Assembly (NCBI GenBank): GCA_963805255.1
Contig: CAWDTK010000015.1
Location: forward strand, 248,001 to 312,000
Origin: Bog-532 sp963805255
GTDB lineage: Bacteria; Actinomycetota; Actinomycetes; Streptosporangiales; Streptosporangiaceae
Length of the DNA stretch: 64,000 nt
Direction: 5' to 3'
Position 1 is the stretch's first letter. Every line of letters starts with the position of its first letter. Positions 33,208 through 41,942 of this stretch are shown piece by piece. Position numbers and translations under genes: made by a program. The notes below the pieces were generated by a model. The model did no database searches. It had not been told where the DNA came from and saw only the letters and a list, made by a program, of their open reading frames with translations.

Positions 33208-34185
33208 TTAAGTGTTCACAGCCTGTGCTCCGCCGATGGCCACGACGTCGACCCGGTAGACCTCTTCCGCCTCATGCTTCAGACCCGACTCGATGCCGCG
33301 TACCAGTGACTTGACCTGGGCACCGCGCAGGCCATCGTCGATGTCAACCCGGGCGACAATCCATACCCGGCCCGGACCGACGAAGGTGAACAGGAGTTCG
33401 CGAATGTCGGTCACACCGGGGTACCCGAAGAGAAAGGCTCGTACTCTCTCCTCCTCAGCTGGCCGCAACGGCTGGGTGAAGCCACTAGGATCGCGGCTCC
33501 CCTCCTCTTCGGCCGACACCCAGGCGCCGACCAGGAAGTCGTGGCTGCGCCGGATAAGCCGGAGACTGACGCGGATCATCACCAGCGCGATGAGCACCGC
33601 GGCCACTCCCTGCGGTATCGACGACCCGGTGATCTGATTAAGGGCCAAGGCGGCAAACGCGATCACGTCTCCGAAGACCGACACCGCGTCCTCGACGAAC
33701 ACAGCCCGCAGCGAGGGTTCAGACGTGACCCTGGACTCCTGCAGGAGCTCCCGATGGTAATGGCGTGCCCGGCCGCTCATCTGGCCCGCTGACTGGCGAA
33801 ATGACACCAGATCAAGGACAGCAGAGATCCCGAGCACGATATAGGCGACGGCGAACGATGAGGTGGCGCTGGGGTGGATTAGCTCGTCGATGCCATCACG
33901 CAGCGAGAACGCCGCACCGGCGACGAACACGCCGAGGGCCGCGATTAATGCCCAGAAGTAGGCTTCCCGCCCGTACCCCAGGGGATACCGGGCGTCGGGA
34001 GGGCGGCTGCTGCGGCGCTGAGCAATGAAGAGGGACAGGTCGTTGGCGTTATCGGCCAGTGAATGCGAAGCCTCGGCGGCCATAGCAGACGAACCAGTGA
34101 GCGCCGCTGCACCGACCTTGGCAAGCGTGACCCCAATGCCCGCCCCGAGGGCTACCAATACGGTCCGCGAGCTGTCGTCCGGCAT
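33208..34185 (-). CDS. Cation diffusion facilitator (metal efflux) transporter
   Basis: 325 aa, with six predicted membrane segments in the first ~210 residues. Metal-site motifs EASHSLADNANDL and FVEDAVSVFGDVIAF, then a cytoplasmic C-terminal domain (VTDIRELLFTFVGPGRVWIV). ATG 34185 has GGAGG seven bases upstream; an upstream ATG-less extension is rejected. Exports Zn2+/Co2+/Mn2+-type ions in exchange for protons; the metal is not determinable here. Confidence 0.92.
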   Translation of the reverse strand: MPDDSSRTVLVALGAGIGVTLAKVGAAALTGSSAMAAEASHSLADNANDLSLFIAQRRSSRPPDARYPLGYGREAYFWALIAALGVFVAGAAFSLRDGIDELIHPSATSSFAVAYIVLGISAVLDLVSFRQSAGQMSGRARHYHRELLQESRVTSEPSLRAVFVEDAVSVFGDVIAFAALALNQITGSSIPQGVAAVLIALVMIRVSLRLIRRSHDFLVGAWVSAEEEGSRDPSGFTQPLRPAEEERVRAFLFGYPGVTDIRELLFTFVGPGRVWIVARVDIDDGLRGAQVKSLVRGIESGLKHEAEEVYRVDVVAIGGAQAVNT

Positions 34186-35017
34186 CGCCCGACCTCCACT
34201 CTCCCTGGCGACCGCCCATGGCATGCTCGATCGGCAATACCACCTCCCCAGGCGAGAGTACGGAGCCCCTCGACTTCGGCTCCCGGCTCAGCAGCCTACC
34301 TGCGGTCCCGGCGCGACAGTAGCGCCGGCAGGTTGAGCCCTTAGGTCCTGATCCTCCGCGTTTCCTCGCAGGCGCCGGATCCTGGTGAGTGGATGCTGCG
34401 TCTACGTTCGGCGAGCCGATCACGCAGTGACCTACCAGAGCGACCTAGACGCGGCGGCAAGGAGCGGGAAAATGGATCGCCGAGGAAGACGGAATCATGC
34501 AGCAGCCCGGTTGCGTGGCTGGATGGGCCTGGATCAGCGGGTGGGCTGAGGCTGTTGGGGCCGACGCGCGCCGGCCGGGCCTTCCAAGGCAGAGGCCGGG
34601 CGCTGGCGTCGGCCCGCGGCGCGCAGCGCGCCGCCTTGATCAAGTAAAGCTTGATCAAGTAAGGCTTGATTCGGCACCGTCAGGTGCCGCCTGGACGGAG
34701 AAGACAGTGCCCGCAGGGCGCGATAAGGGGCTTGCCCGGGACGGCGGGTGCGCGGCATACGGCGGGTGGGCGTCCGGGCACGGGGCCGGGCGGGCGGGCC
34801 GCCCTTCCTTGCCGCTGCTGTTTCCGTGCCCGGTGCGCGCGGCCGGGCAGGAGTGCGGCGGCGCTCGCCCCGGCCTGCGCGCGGTCTGTCCTCCTCGGTG
34901 CCCGCCTTCCTCAGCCTGGGCGGCCGGCCCGGCTCGCCGCGTTAGCCCGGGGCGTGGTCACAGTTCAGTTGTCCACTCGATCACCAGCCGGCGACCAGGG
35001 TTCGGCGTTTGCCATTC
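34186..35017. other. Long intergenic region
   Basis: More than 800 bases without a recognisable gene. It contains the 15-bp palindromic direct repeat at 34635-34674 and G+C-rich sequence that opens long but featureless frames. It marks the right-hand part of the accessory segment before element copy C and hup. Confidence 0.6.
34635..34674. repeat. 15-bp direct repeat with palindromic core
   Basis: CTTGATCAAGTAAAG (34635), CTTGATCAAGTAAGG (34650) and a degenerate CTTGATTCGG (34665). Each full unit contains the palindrome CTTGATCAAG. It could be an operator array or recombination site; no adjacent gene suggests which. Confidence 0.7.
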
Positions 35018-35129
35018 GGGGTGGGGCGCCCCCCGGGAACCCCCCCGCTGCGCTTCGCGCCCCGCTGTGGTAACTCGCCGGCACACCGGCCGCTCGCCGG
35101 GCCTGAAGGCCCGGATCCGCTGGGCCGGT
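35018..35129. repeat. Dispersed element copy C (inverted orientation)
   Basis: Read on the minus strand it has the same order as copies A and B: hairpin 1 (outer ACCGGCC/GGCCGGT at 35085-35091 and 35123-35129, inner CCGGGCC/GGCCCGG), the body GGGGCGCGAAGCGCAGCGGG, then a G-run/C-run hairpin 2 (35021-35047). A second partial hairpin-1 half follows to about 35200. It lies about 140 bases downstream of the hup stop, hup being a minus-strand gene. Confidence 0.85.
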
Positions 35130-35265
35130 ACGGGCGCCTCGCCATAGCCCGCCGCGGTACCCGCCGACACACCAGCCGCTCGCCGGGCTCTCAGCGCCCG
35201 CAGGCGGCACGGGAGGGCAACTGACTCCCCCCGTGCCGCACCGAGAGCCGGGTGCTTGCCCGAAG

Positions 35266-35547
35266 TTACTTCTTCTCGCCGTTGACGAGCGCCTTAAAGT
35301 CCGCACCGGGGCGGAACTTCGGCACCGAGGACTTGGGCACCTCGATGGCCGCCCCGGTGGCGGGGTTGCGGGCGGTACGCGCTGGCCGCTCGCTCTTCTC
35401 GAAGACACCGAAGCCGGTGATCGCGACCTTGTCACCCTTTGCAACCGCGTCCTGGATGGCGTCGAGCACGGCGTTCACGGCCTCGGTAGCGGACTTCTTG
35501 TCCCCCAGCCGGCCCGAGATCGCATCAATCAGATCACGCTTATTCAT
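35266..35547 (-). CDS. hup: DNA-binding protein HU
   Basis: 93 aa: MNKRDLIDAISGRLGDKKSA, GDKVAITGFGVFEKSERPAR, and the DNA-contact arm TARNPATGAAIEVPKSSVPK. This is the short actinobacterial HU without a Lys/Ala tail; it bends and compacts DNA. It lies next to leuD as in related genomes. Confidence 0.97.
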   Translation of the reverse strand: MNKRDLIDAISGRLGDKKSATEAVNAVLDAIQDAVAKGDKVAITGFGVFEKSERPARTARNPATGAAIEVPKSSVPKFRPGADFKALVNGEKK

Positions 35548-35805
35548 ATCTCACTCCTGCGGTTCCCCCACGGGAGGTCGCACGGACATTGCACCCGAGA
35601 GCGCGCGACCTCTGACCTGCCCGAAAGTAGGCGATCCAACGCCGTTACACAATAACCATGGCCAACATTGCCCGGCGTGTCGGGGCCTTAACCGGCCAGC
35701 ATTGAGATTTCTTGCCGAGCAGATCATCATATGGGCAACACAACAGGGCGCACCGGGGACAGAACGGCCAATAGTTTCGGTCCGTTTCAGATAGCCGGTC
35801 AGTGT

Positions 35806-35829
35806 GGCCGGATCCGTGTGGATCCGGCC
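35806..35829 (-). terminator. Hairpin downstream of leuD
   Basis: Perfect 10-bp inverted repeat GGCCGGATCC / GGATCCGGCC with a 4-base loop, 45 bases past the leuD stop. No T-run, so a tailless actinobacterial terminator is inferred. The rest of the hup-leuD gap (35548-35873) shows nothing else distinct. Confidence 0.6.
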
Positions 35830-35873
35830 GTCACGTGAGGTAACCGGCCTTCCGGTCTTTCCTGGCAGATGCC

Positions 35874-36467
35874 TCAGGCCGTCACCGGAAGCCAGGCCGG
35901 GCGTTCCTCCTCGAAGCGGGTGATGCCGTCGGCGTAGCGCAGGGTCAGGCCGATGTCATCGAGGCCCTCCATGAGCCGCCACCGCGTGTAGTCATCGATC
36001 TCGAACGGGGCCTTGATGGGCGCCGTCGCGTGACGAACCTCACGCGCCTGAAGATCCACAATGATCTCGCCGGCCGGGTCCGCCTCCGCCGCGTCCTGCA
36101 GCGCGGCGACTGTCTCCTCCGGCAGCCGGACCGGCAGCAGCCCGGCCTTGGTCGCGTTGCTGCGGAAGATGTCGCCGAAGCGCGGCGCGATCACGACACT
36201 AAAGCCGTAATCCACCAGCGCCCACACGGCATGCTCACGCGAGGACCCGATGCCGAAGTCGGTGCCCGCGACGAGGATCGTCGCTCCTTCGTAGGCCGGC
36301 TGGTTGAGGACGAACGAGGGGTCCTCGCGCCACGCGGCGAAAAGCCCGTCGCCGAACCCGGCGCGGCTGACGCGCTTCAGGTACTCCGCCGGGATGATCT
36401 GGTCGGTGTCGACGTTGCTCCGCCGCAGCGGCAGCACACGCCCCGTATGAGAGATGAACGGCTCCAT
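35874..36467 (-). CDS. leuD: 3-isopropylmalate dehydratase small subunit
   Basis: 197 aa: FISHTGRVLPLRRSNVDTDQ with IIPAEYLKRV, and GSSREHAVWAL, the swivel-domain signature. Partner of LeuC in isomerising isopropylmalate for leucine synthesis. It starts 36 bases after the leuC stop, so it is co-transcribed. Confidence 0.97.
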   Translation of the reverse strand: MEPFISHTGRVLPLRRSNVDTDQIIPAEYLKRVSRAGFGDGLFAAWREDPSFVLNQPAYEGATILVAGTDFGIGSSREHAVWALVDYGFSVVIAPRFGDIFRSNATKAGLLPVRLPEETVAALQDAAEADPAGEIIVDLQAREVRHATAPIKAPFEIDDYTRWRLMEGLDDIGLTLRYADGITRFEEERPAWLPVTA

Positions 36468-36503
36468 GATGCTCTTTCTCCTAATGCCCGTGCGCTGGGC
36501 CGG

Positions 36504-37931
36504 TCAGAGGTGGGCGGGGGCGGTCAGGCGGCCAGTGACGGCGGTCGCGGCGGCCACCTCGGGGGAGACCAGATGGGTGCGGCCGCCCTTGCCCTGGCGT
36601 CCCTCGAAGTTGCGGTTGGACGTGGACGCGCTGCGCTCGCCCGGGGACAGCTTGTCCGGGTTCATGGCCAGGCACATCGAGCAGCCGGCCGCGCGCCACT
36701 CCGCGCCGGCGGCCGTGAACACCGCGTCCAGGCCTTCCTGCTCGGCCTGCGCCCGGACCGCCATGGAGCCCGGCACGACGAGCATCCGGACGCCTTCGGC
36801 GACCTTCCGGCCGGGCAGCACCCCGGCCGCCGCGCGCAGGTCCTCGATCCGGCCGTTGGTGCACGAGCCGACGAAGACCGTGTCCACGCAGATATCGGTC
36901 AGCGCGGTGCCCGGCGTCAGGTCCATATACCGCAGCGACCGCTCGGCGGCGGCGCGCTCGCCCGGGTCGGCCATGGCCGCGGGGTCCGGCACCGGCGAGG
37001 CCAGCGGGGCGGCCTGCGCCGGGTTGGTCCCCCAGGTCACGTACGGCGTGAGCTGCGTGGCGTCCAGCGTGACCTCGTGGTCGAAGGTCGCGTCGGCGTC
37101 GGCCGGCAGCGAGCGCCAGTAGTCCAGTGCGGCCTGCCACTCGGCGCCCTTTGGCGCGTGCGCCTTGCCCTCCAGGTAGCGGAAGGTGACCTCGTCCGGC
37201 GCCACCAGCCCGGCCCGCGCGCCCGCCTCGATCGACATGTTGCAGACGGTGAGACGGCCCTCCATGGACAGGCCACGCACGGCCTCGCCCCGGTACTCGA
37301 CGATGTAACCCTGCCCGCCGCCGGTGCCGATCTTGGCGATGATCGCGAGGATCAGGTCCTTGGCCGTCACCCCGCAGGGGAGCCGCCCGTTGACCGTGAC
37401 GGCCATGGTCCTGGGCCGGATCTGCGGCAGCGTCTGGGTGGCCAGCACGTGCTCCACCTCACTGGTACCGATGCCGAACGCCAGCGCGCCGAAAGCGCCG
37501 TGCGTACTGGTGTGCGAGTCGCCGCAGACGATCGTCATGCCGGGCTGGGTCAGCCCCAGCTGCGGGCCGATGACGTGCACGATGCCCTGGCCGGCGTCCC
37601 CCATCGGATGCAGGCGGATGCCGAACTCGGCGCAGTTCTTGCGCAGCGCCTCGACCTGGGTCCGCGAGACCGGGTCGGTGACCGGGCTGAACGGACCGTC
37701 CAGGGGCACCCCGGGCCCGGTGATCCCGGTGGTCGGGACGTTGTGGTCCTCGGTGGCGATCGTCAGACCGGGGCGGCGCACCGTGCGGTCAGCCATCCTG
37801 AGCCCGTCGAACGCCTGCGGGCTCGTCACCTCGTGCACCAGGTGCAGGTCAATGTAGAGCAGGTCAGGCTCACCCTCCGCGCTGCGGACCAGGTGGGCAT
37901 CCCAGATTTTCTCGGCCAGCGTGCGGCCCAT
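36504..37931 (-). CDS. leuC: 3-isopropylmalate dehydratase large subunit
   Basis: 475 aa aconitase-family enzyme with the [4Fe-4S] cluster cysteines in VFVGSCTNGRIEDLRAA and AGCSMCLAMNPD. Other motifs are CGDSHTSTHGAFGALAFGIG and NRNFEGRQGKGGRTHLVSP. First gene of leuCD, divergent from the IclR regulator, with one palindromic site between. Confidence 0.97.
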   Translation of the reverse strand: MGRTLAEKIWDAHLVRSAEGEPDLLYIDLHLVHEVTSPQAFDGLRMADRTVRRPGLTIATEDHNVPTTGITGPGVPLDGPFSPVTDPVSRTQVEALRKNCAEFGIRLHPMGDAGQGIVHVIGPQLGLTQPGMTIVCGDSHTSTHGAFGALAFGIGTSEVEHVLATQTLPQIRPRTMAVTVNGRLPCGVTAKDLILAIIAKIGTGGGQGYIVEYRGEAVRGLSMEGRLTVCNMSIEAGARAGLVAPDEVTFRYLEGKAHAPKGAEWQAALDYWRSLPADADATFDHEVTLDATQLTPYVTWGTNPAQAAPLASPVPDPAAMADPGERAAAERSLRYMDLTPGTALTDICVDTVFVGSCTNGRIEDLRAAAGVLPGRKVAEGVRMLVVPGSMAVRAQAEQEGLDAVFTAAGAEWRAAGCSMCLAMNPDKLSPGERSASTSNRNFEGRQGKGGRTHLVSPEVAAATAVTGRLTAPAHL

Positions 37932-38035
37932 TGCGCCCTCTCCTCCAGCCCTTCGGCCTCTCCGGCCAGTTCCTCATCAGAAGCAGGTTCCCGATCAGGA
38001 ATCGGCCGGCGCCGCTTCGGGCATCTCCGGTTGCA

Positions 38036-38050
38036 TCTCGAATAGCGAGA
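38036..38050. promoter_or_regulatory. IclR-type (NdgR/LtbR-like) operator between leuCD and its regulator
   Basis: TCTCGAATAGCGAGA, a perfect 5+5 inverted repeat with a 5-base spacer, about 105 bases before leuC and 16 before the IclR gene. The same pattern recurs before leuB and ilvB. Confidence 0.75.
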
Positions 38051-38065
38051 CGGCAGTATCAAGAC

Positions 38066-38776
38066 ATGAACAACTCTAGCGGAGTCGGCGTACTGGACAA
38101 GGCCGTTTGCGTGCTGACCGCCATGGAGACTGGCCCGGCTTCGCTCGCGCAGCTCGTCAGCACGACGGGCCTCGCGCGGCCCACGGCGCACCGGATCGCC
38201 GTCGCGCTGGAGCACCACCGGTTCGTGGCCCGTGATGCCCAGGGCCGTTTCGTCCTCGGGCCCCGGATCGCGGAGCTGGCCGCGGCGGCCGGCGAGGATC
38301 GGCTGCTGTCGGTCGCCCAGCCGATCCTCGGCTACCTGCGCGACGTGACCGGCGAGAGCGCACAACTGTACCGCCGGCAGGCGGACGCGCGGATCTGCGT
38401 CGCCGCCGCCGAGCGCGCCAGCGGCCTGCGCGACACCGTACCCGTGGGCGCGGCGCTGCCGATGACCGCCGGATCCGCCGCGCAGGTGCTGCTCGCCTGG
38501 GAGGACGCGGAACGCATGCACCGGGGCCTGCGCGGCGCCAAGTTCAGTGCCACGATGCTCGCCCAGGTGCGGCGGCGGGGCTGGGCGGCCAGTGTGGCCG
38601 AGCGCGAGCCGGGCATCGCCTCGGTATCCGCCCCGGTGCGCAGCGCGGCCGGCCGGGTCGTCGCCGCCGTGTCCGTGTCGGGCCCGATCGAGCGGCTGAC
38701 GCGCTCACCCGGCCGGCTGCACGCGGCCGCCGTGGTCGGCGCGGGCGACAAGATCAGCGAACTGATCACGGATTGA
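38066..38776 (+). CDS. ndgR: IclR-family regulator of leucine/branched-chain genes (NdgR/LtbR type)
   Basis: 236 aa from ATG 38066. N-terminal winged helix (GVGVLDKAVCVLTAMETGPA, TTGLARPTAHRIAVALEHHR) and C-terminal effector domain (LRDVTGESAQLYRRQADARI, AALPMTAGSAAQVLLAW, APVRSAAGRVVAAVSVSGPI). Divergent position next to leuCD is characteristic of NdgR (Streptomyces) and LtbR (Corynebacterium), which control leuCD, leuB and amino-acid genes. It probably binds the palindrome 16 bases upstream, and so also regulates itself. Confidence 0.93.
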   Translation: MNNSSGVGVLDKAVCVLTAMETGPASLAQLVSTTGLARPTAHRIAVALEHHRFVARDAQGRFVLGPRIAELAAAAGEDRLLSVAQPILGYLRDVTGESAQLYRRQADARICVAAAERASGLRDTVPVGAALPMTAGSAAQVLLAWEDAERMHRGLRGAKFSATMLAQVRRRGWAASVAEREPGIASVSAPVRSAAGRVVAAVSVSGPIERLTRSPGRLHAAAVVGAGDKISELITD

Positions 38777-38987
38777 GGCCGTTGGACCCGGACCTTGGTC
38801 CCAAAGCGCCGTGACGCAGGGCATCTGTCGCACCCCGAACGGCTGTCATATGGTCCCAATTAATGGGCCGGCCGGGTTGACGGAAGGCCCGGGAAGGGCG
38901 TAGGTCCCTAGACACGCCGCCCGCCCCGGGACATCGTTCGGATGGTCAAGTCCCCCGGCCCGGTCAGTAACGGAGCGAGGTCCCCGC

Positions 38988-40172
38988 ATGAAGATAGCTG
39001 TCGTCAAGGAATACGCTCCGGGTGAGCGACGGGTCGCCCTGGTACCAGAGGCGGTACCCAAGCTGGTGGCCGCCGGCGCTGAGGTGCTGGTGGAGAACGG
39101 GGCCGGTGAGGCGGCGTGGTTCCCCGACGGCGTCTACGCCGACGCCGGCGCGGTCATCGTCACCGGCGCTGAGCTGTACGCCAAGGCCGACGTCATCCTC
39201 ACCGTGACCCGTCCGGACGCCAAGGCCATCGCGCGGATGCGGGCCGGGCAGACCGTGGTCGGGATGCTGTCCACGCTGATCGACCCCGGACTGGCGCGTG
39301 ACCTGGCCGCGCAAGGCGTCACCGCGGTCAGCCTGGACGGGCTGCCCCGCACCCTGTCCCGGGCCCAGACGATGGACGCGCTCAGCTCCCAGGCCAACGT
39401 CGCGGGGTACAAGGCGGTACTGATCGCCGCCAGCGCGTTCGGCCGGTTTTTCCCCCTGCTCATCACCGCGGCTGGCACCGCCCCGCCCGCCAAGCTCCTC
39501 GTGCTCGGCGCGGGCGTGGCCGGCCTGCAGGCGATCGGCACGGCGCGGCGGCTCGGCGCGGTCGTGAGCGGTTACGACGTCCGGCCCGCGTCCCAGGGCG
39601 AGGTCGAGTCGCTCGGGGCCACGTTCATCAAGCTGACCTCGGTGGAGAGCGCGGCGGGCGAGGGTGGTTACGCTCGCGAGCTGACCGCGGAGGAACGGCA
39701 GGCCCAGCAGGACGAGCTGGCCGGCCACATCGCCCGGCACGACGTGGTGATCACCACTGCCCAGGTGCCCGGGCGCAGGCCGCCGCTGCTGGTCACCGAC
39801 GACGCGCTCAAGGCGATGTCGCCCGGCTCGGTCATCGTGGACATGGGCGCCAGCGCGCTCGGCGGCAACGTGACCGGATCCCGGCCTGGCGAGACGGTCG
39901 TCACCGGCAACGGGATCAGGATCATCGGGGCGGACAACCTGCCCGCCACCGTGCCCACGGCGTCATCGAATGCCTATTCGCGGAACATCTCCGCGCTGCT
40001 GCTGCACATGACCTCTGACGGAGCGCTCGCCATCGACACTGCCGACGAGATCCAGGCCGGCGTGGTGATCACGCACGGCGGCAAGGTCGTGAACGAGGCG
40101 GTCGCCCGCCTGCTGCCCGCACAAACGCTCACCAAGGGAGGCGTCGCCAATGTCAGCAGCACTACTGACTGA
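38988..40172 (+). CDS. pntAA: NAD(P) transhydrogenase alpha subunit part 1 (PntAA)
   Basis: 394 aa soluble NAD(H)-binding subunit: MKIAVVKEYAPGERRVALVP, RPDAKAIARMRAGQTVVGML, and Rossmann motif VLGAGVAGLQAIGTARRLGA, then SVIVDMGASALGGN. The split three-gene form is as in Rhodospirillum and many actinobacteria. Its 3' end overlaps pntAB by 23 bases. Confidence 0.96.
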   Translation: MKIAVVKEYAPGERRVALVPEAVPKLVAAGAEVLVENGAGEAAWFPDGVYADAGAVIVTGAELYAKADVILTVTRPDAKAIARMRAGQTVVGMLSTLIDPGLARDLAAQGVTAVSLDGLPRTLSRAQTMDALSSQANVAGYKAVLIAASAFGRFFPLLITAAGTAPPAKLLVLGAGVAGLQAIGTARRLGAVVSGYDVRPASQGEVESLGATFIKLTSVESAAGEGGYARELTAEERQAQQDELAGHIARHDVVITTAQVPGRRPPLLVTDDALKAMSPGSVIVDMGASALGGNVTGSRPGETVVTGNGIRIIGADNLPATVPTASSNAYSRNISALLLHMTSDGALAIDTADEIQAGVVITHGGKVVNEAVARLLPAQTLTKGGVANVSSTTD

Positions 40173-40518
40173 CCTGACCATCTTCATCCTCGCATTGCTC
40201 GTCGGCATCGAGGTCATCGGGAAGGTCCCGGCCACGCTGCACACGCCGCTGATGTCGGCGACCAACGCGATCCACGGCATCGTGCTGGTCGGCGCCCTGC
40301 TGATAGGGGTGACGGCACACACGACGGTCGGGTACATCCTCGGGTTCGTGGCCGCCGTCTTCGCCGGCGCGAACGTCATGGGCGGGTACGTGGTGACCGG
40401 GCGGATGCTGAAGATGTTCCGCAAGAGGGCACCGCAGCCGGAACTGGAAACACTCGACGGTCACAAGGGCCTCAAGGGCCTGGCGGACAAGGTTGGCGTA
40501 GGCAGGGGCCAGTCATGA
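40150..40518 (+). CDS. pntAB: NAD(P) transhydrogenase alpha subunit part 2 (PntAB)
   Basis: 122 aa membrane subunit with three to four helices: LLTDLTIFILALLVGIEVIG, TPLMSATNAIHGIVLVGALL, and GYILGFVAAVFAGANVMGGY with VTGRMLKMF. Forms the proton channel with PntB. Overlaps pntB by four bases. Confidence 0.95.
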   Translation: MSAALLTDLTIFILALLVGIEVIGKVPATLHTPLMSATNAIHGIVLVGALLIGVTAHTTVGYILGFVAAVFAGANVMGGYVVTGRMLKMFRKRAPQPELETLDGHKGLKGLADKVGVGRGQS

Positions 40519-41942
40519 CCGGATTCACGGGACACGTCGGATTCGCCGGATACATTCAGCTCGTCTACGTGCTGGCAGCGGCGCTGTTCGTGGTTGGCCT
40601 GCACCAGATGAACAGCCCGGCGACTGCTCGCCGCGGCAACCAGGTGTCCATGACCGGCATGATCATCGCGGTCATCGCCACCTTCGTCCTGCTGATCCAT
40701 GCGGGAACGGTCACCACGACCGGCTGGATCGTGCTGCTCGCGGGCGGCCTGATCGGCTCCGGCGTGGGCCTGTACGCGGCCCAGAGGGTGCAGATGACGG
40801 CGATGCCGCAACTGGTGTCGGCGTTCAACGCGGTCGGCGGCGGCGCTGCCGCGCTGGTCGCGATCTACGGCTATTACCAGGCCGAGTCCACGGTGGGCGT
40901 CCTTGGCAGCACCTCGGTGTTCAGCGTGCTGGACGTGCTCATCGGCTCGGTGACGTTCTCCGGGTCGATCATCGCGGCCGGGAAGCTGCAGGGCTTCATC
41001 CCCGGCCAGCCGATCACCTTCAAGGGCGGCCGCCTGCTCAACATCGTGCTCGCCGTCGTGGCCCTCGGCTCCGGCGCGTACCTGTTCAGCACCCCCAGCC
41101 TCCCGGCGCTGCTGATCGTTGTGCTCGCCTCGCTGGGCTTCGGGGTGATGATGGTACTGCCGATCGGCGGCGCGGACATGCCGGTGGTAATCTCGCTGCT
41201 GAACGCGTTCACCGGCACCGCGGTGGCGATGGCCGGCTTCGTCATCCAGAACTGGGCGCTGATCGTGGCCGGCGCTCTGGTGGGCGCCTCCGGTAGCATC
41301 CTGACCAAGCTGATGGCCGACGCGATGAACCGGTCGCTGGCCAACATCATCATCGGCGGGTTCGGCACCGGCGACAGCGCCGTGGCCATCGGCGGGCCGG
41401 TCGACGCTCAGGTCCGCTCGGTCGCCGCCGACGACGCGGCCATCCAGCTGGCCTACGCGGCCAAGGTGATCATCGTGCCCGGCTACGGCCTGGCTGCGGC
41501 GCAGGCCCAGCACGGCGTGGCCGAGCTGGCCAAGGTCCTGGAGGACCATGGCGTCGAGGTCAGCTACGCGATCCACCCGGTGGCGGGCCGGATGCCCGGC
41601 CACATGAACGTACTGCTGGCCGAGGCGAACGTGCCCTACCCACAGCTGGTGGAGATGGACGAGATCAACCCGGAGTTCGCCCGGACCGACGTGGCCCTGG
41701 TCATCGGGGCGAACGACGTGACCAACCCGGCGGCCCGCCGCCCGGGCAACGAGATCTCCGGCATGCCGATCCTGAACGTGGACCAGGCTAAGTCCATCAT
41801 CGTGATCAAGCGCTCGATGGGGCACGGCTACGCCGGCCTGGAAAACGAGCTGTACTACGACCCCAAGACCAGCATGTTCTTCGCCGACGCCAAGAAGGCG
41901 ATGACCCAGCTGACCTCCGCGGTCAAGACGCTGGTTGGCTAG
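40515..41942 (+). CDS. pntB: NAD(P) transhydrogenase beta subunit
   Basis: 475 aa: about eight membrane helices, then the C-terminal NADP(H)-binding domain (VIIVPGYGLAAAQAQHGVAE, HPVAGRMPGHMNVLLAEANV, IGANDVTNPAAR, MGHGYAGLENELYYDPKTSM). Uses the proton gradient to reduce NADP+ with NADH, supplying NADPH for biosynthesis. It meets the GH65 gene tail to tail with four bases shared. Confidence 0.97.
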   Translation: MTGFTGHVGFAGYIQLVYVLAAALFVVGLHQMNSPATARRGNQVSMTGMIIAVIATFVLLIHAGTVTTTGWIVLLAGGLIGSGVGLYAAQRVQMTAMPQLVSAFNAVGGGAAALVAIYGYYQAESTVGVLGSTSVFSVLDVLIGSVTFSGSIIAAGKLQGFIPGQPITFKGGRLLNIVLAVVALGSGAYLFSTPSLPALLIVVLASLGFGVMMVLPIGGADMPVVISLLNAFTGTAVAMAGFVIQNWALIVAGALVGASGSILTKLMADAMNRSLANIIIGGFGTGDSAVAIGGPVDAQVRSVAADDAAIQLAYAAKVIIVPGYGLAAAQAQHGVAELAKVLEDHGVEVSYAIHPVAGRMPGHMNVLLAEANVPYPQLVEMDEINPEFARTDVALVIGANDVTNPAARRPGNEISGMPILNVDQAKSIIVIKRSMGHGYAGLENELYYDPKTSMFFADAKKAMTQLTSAVKTLVG

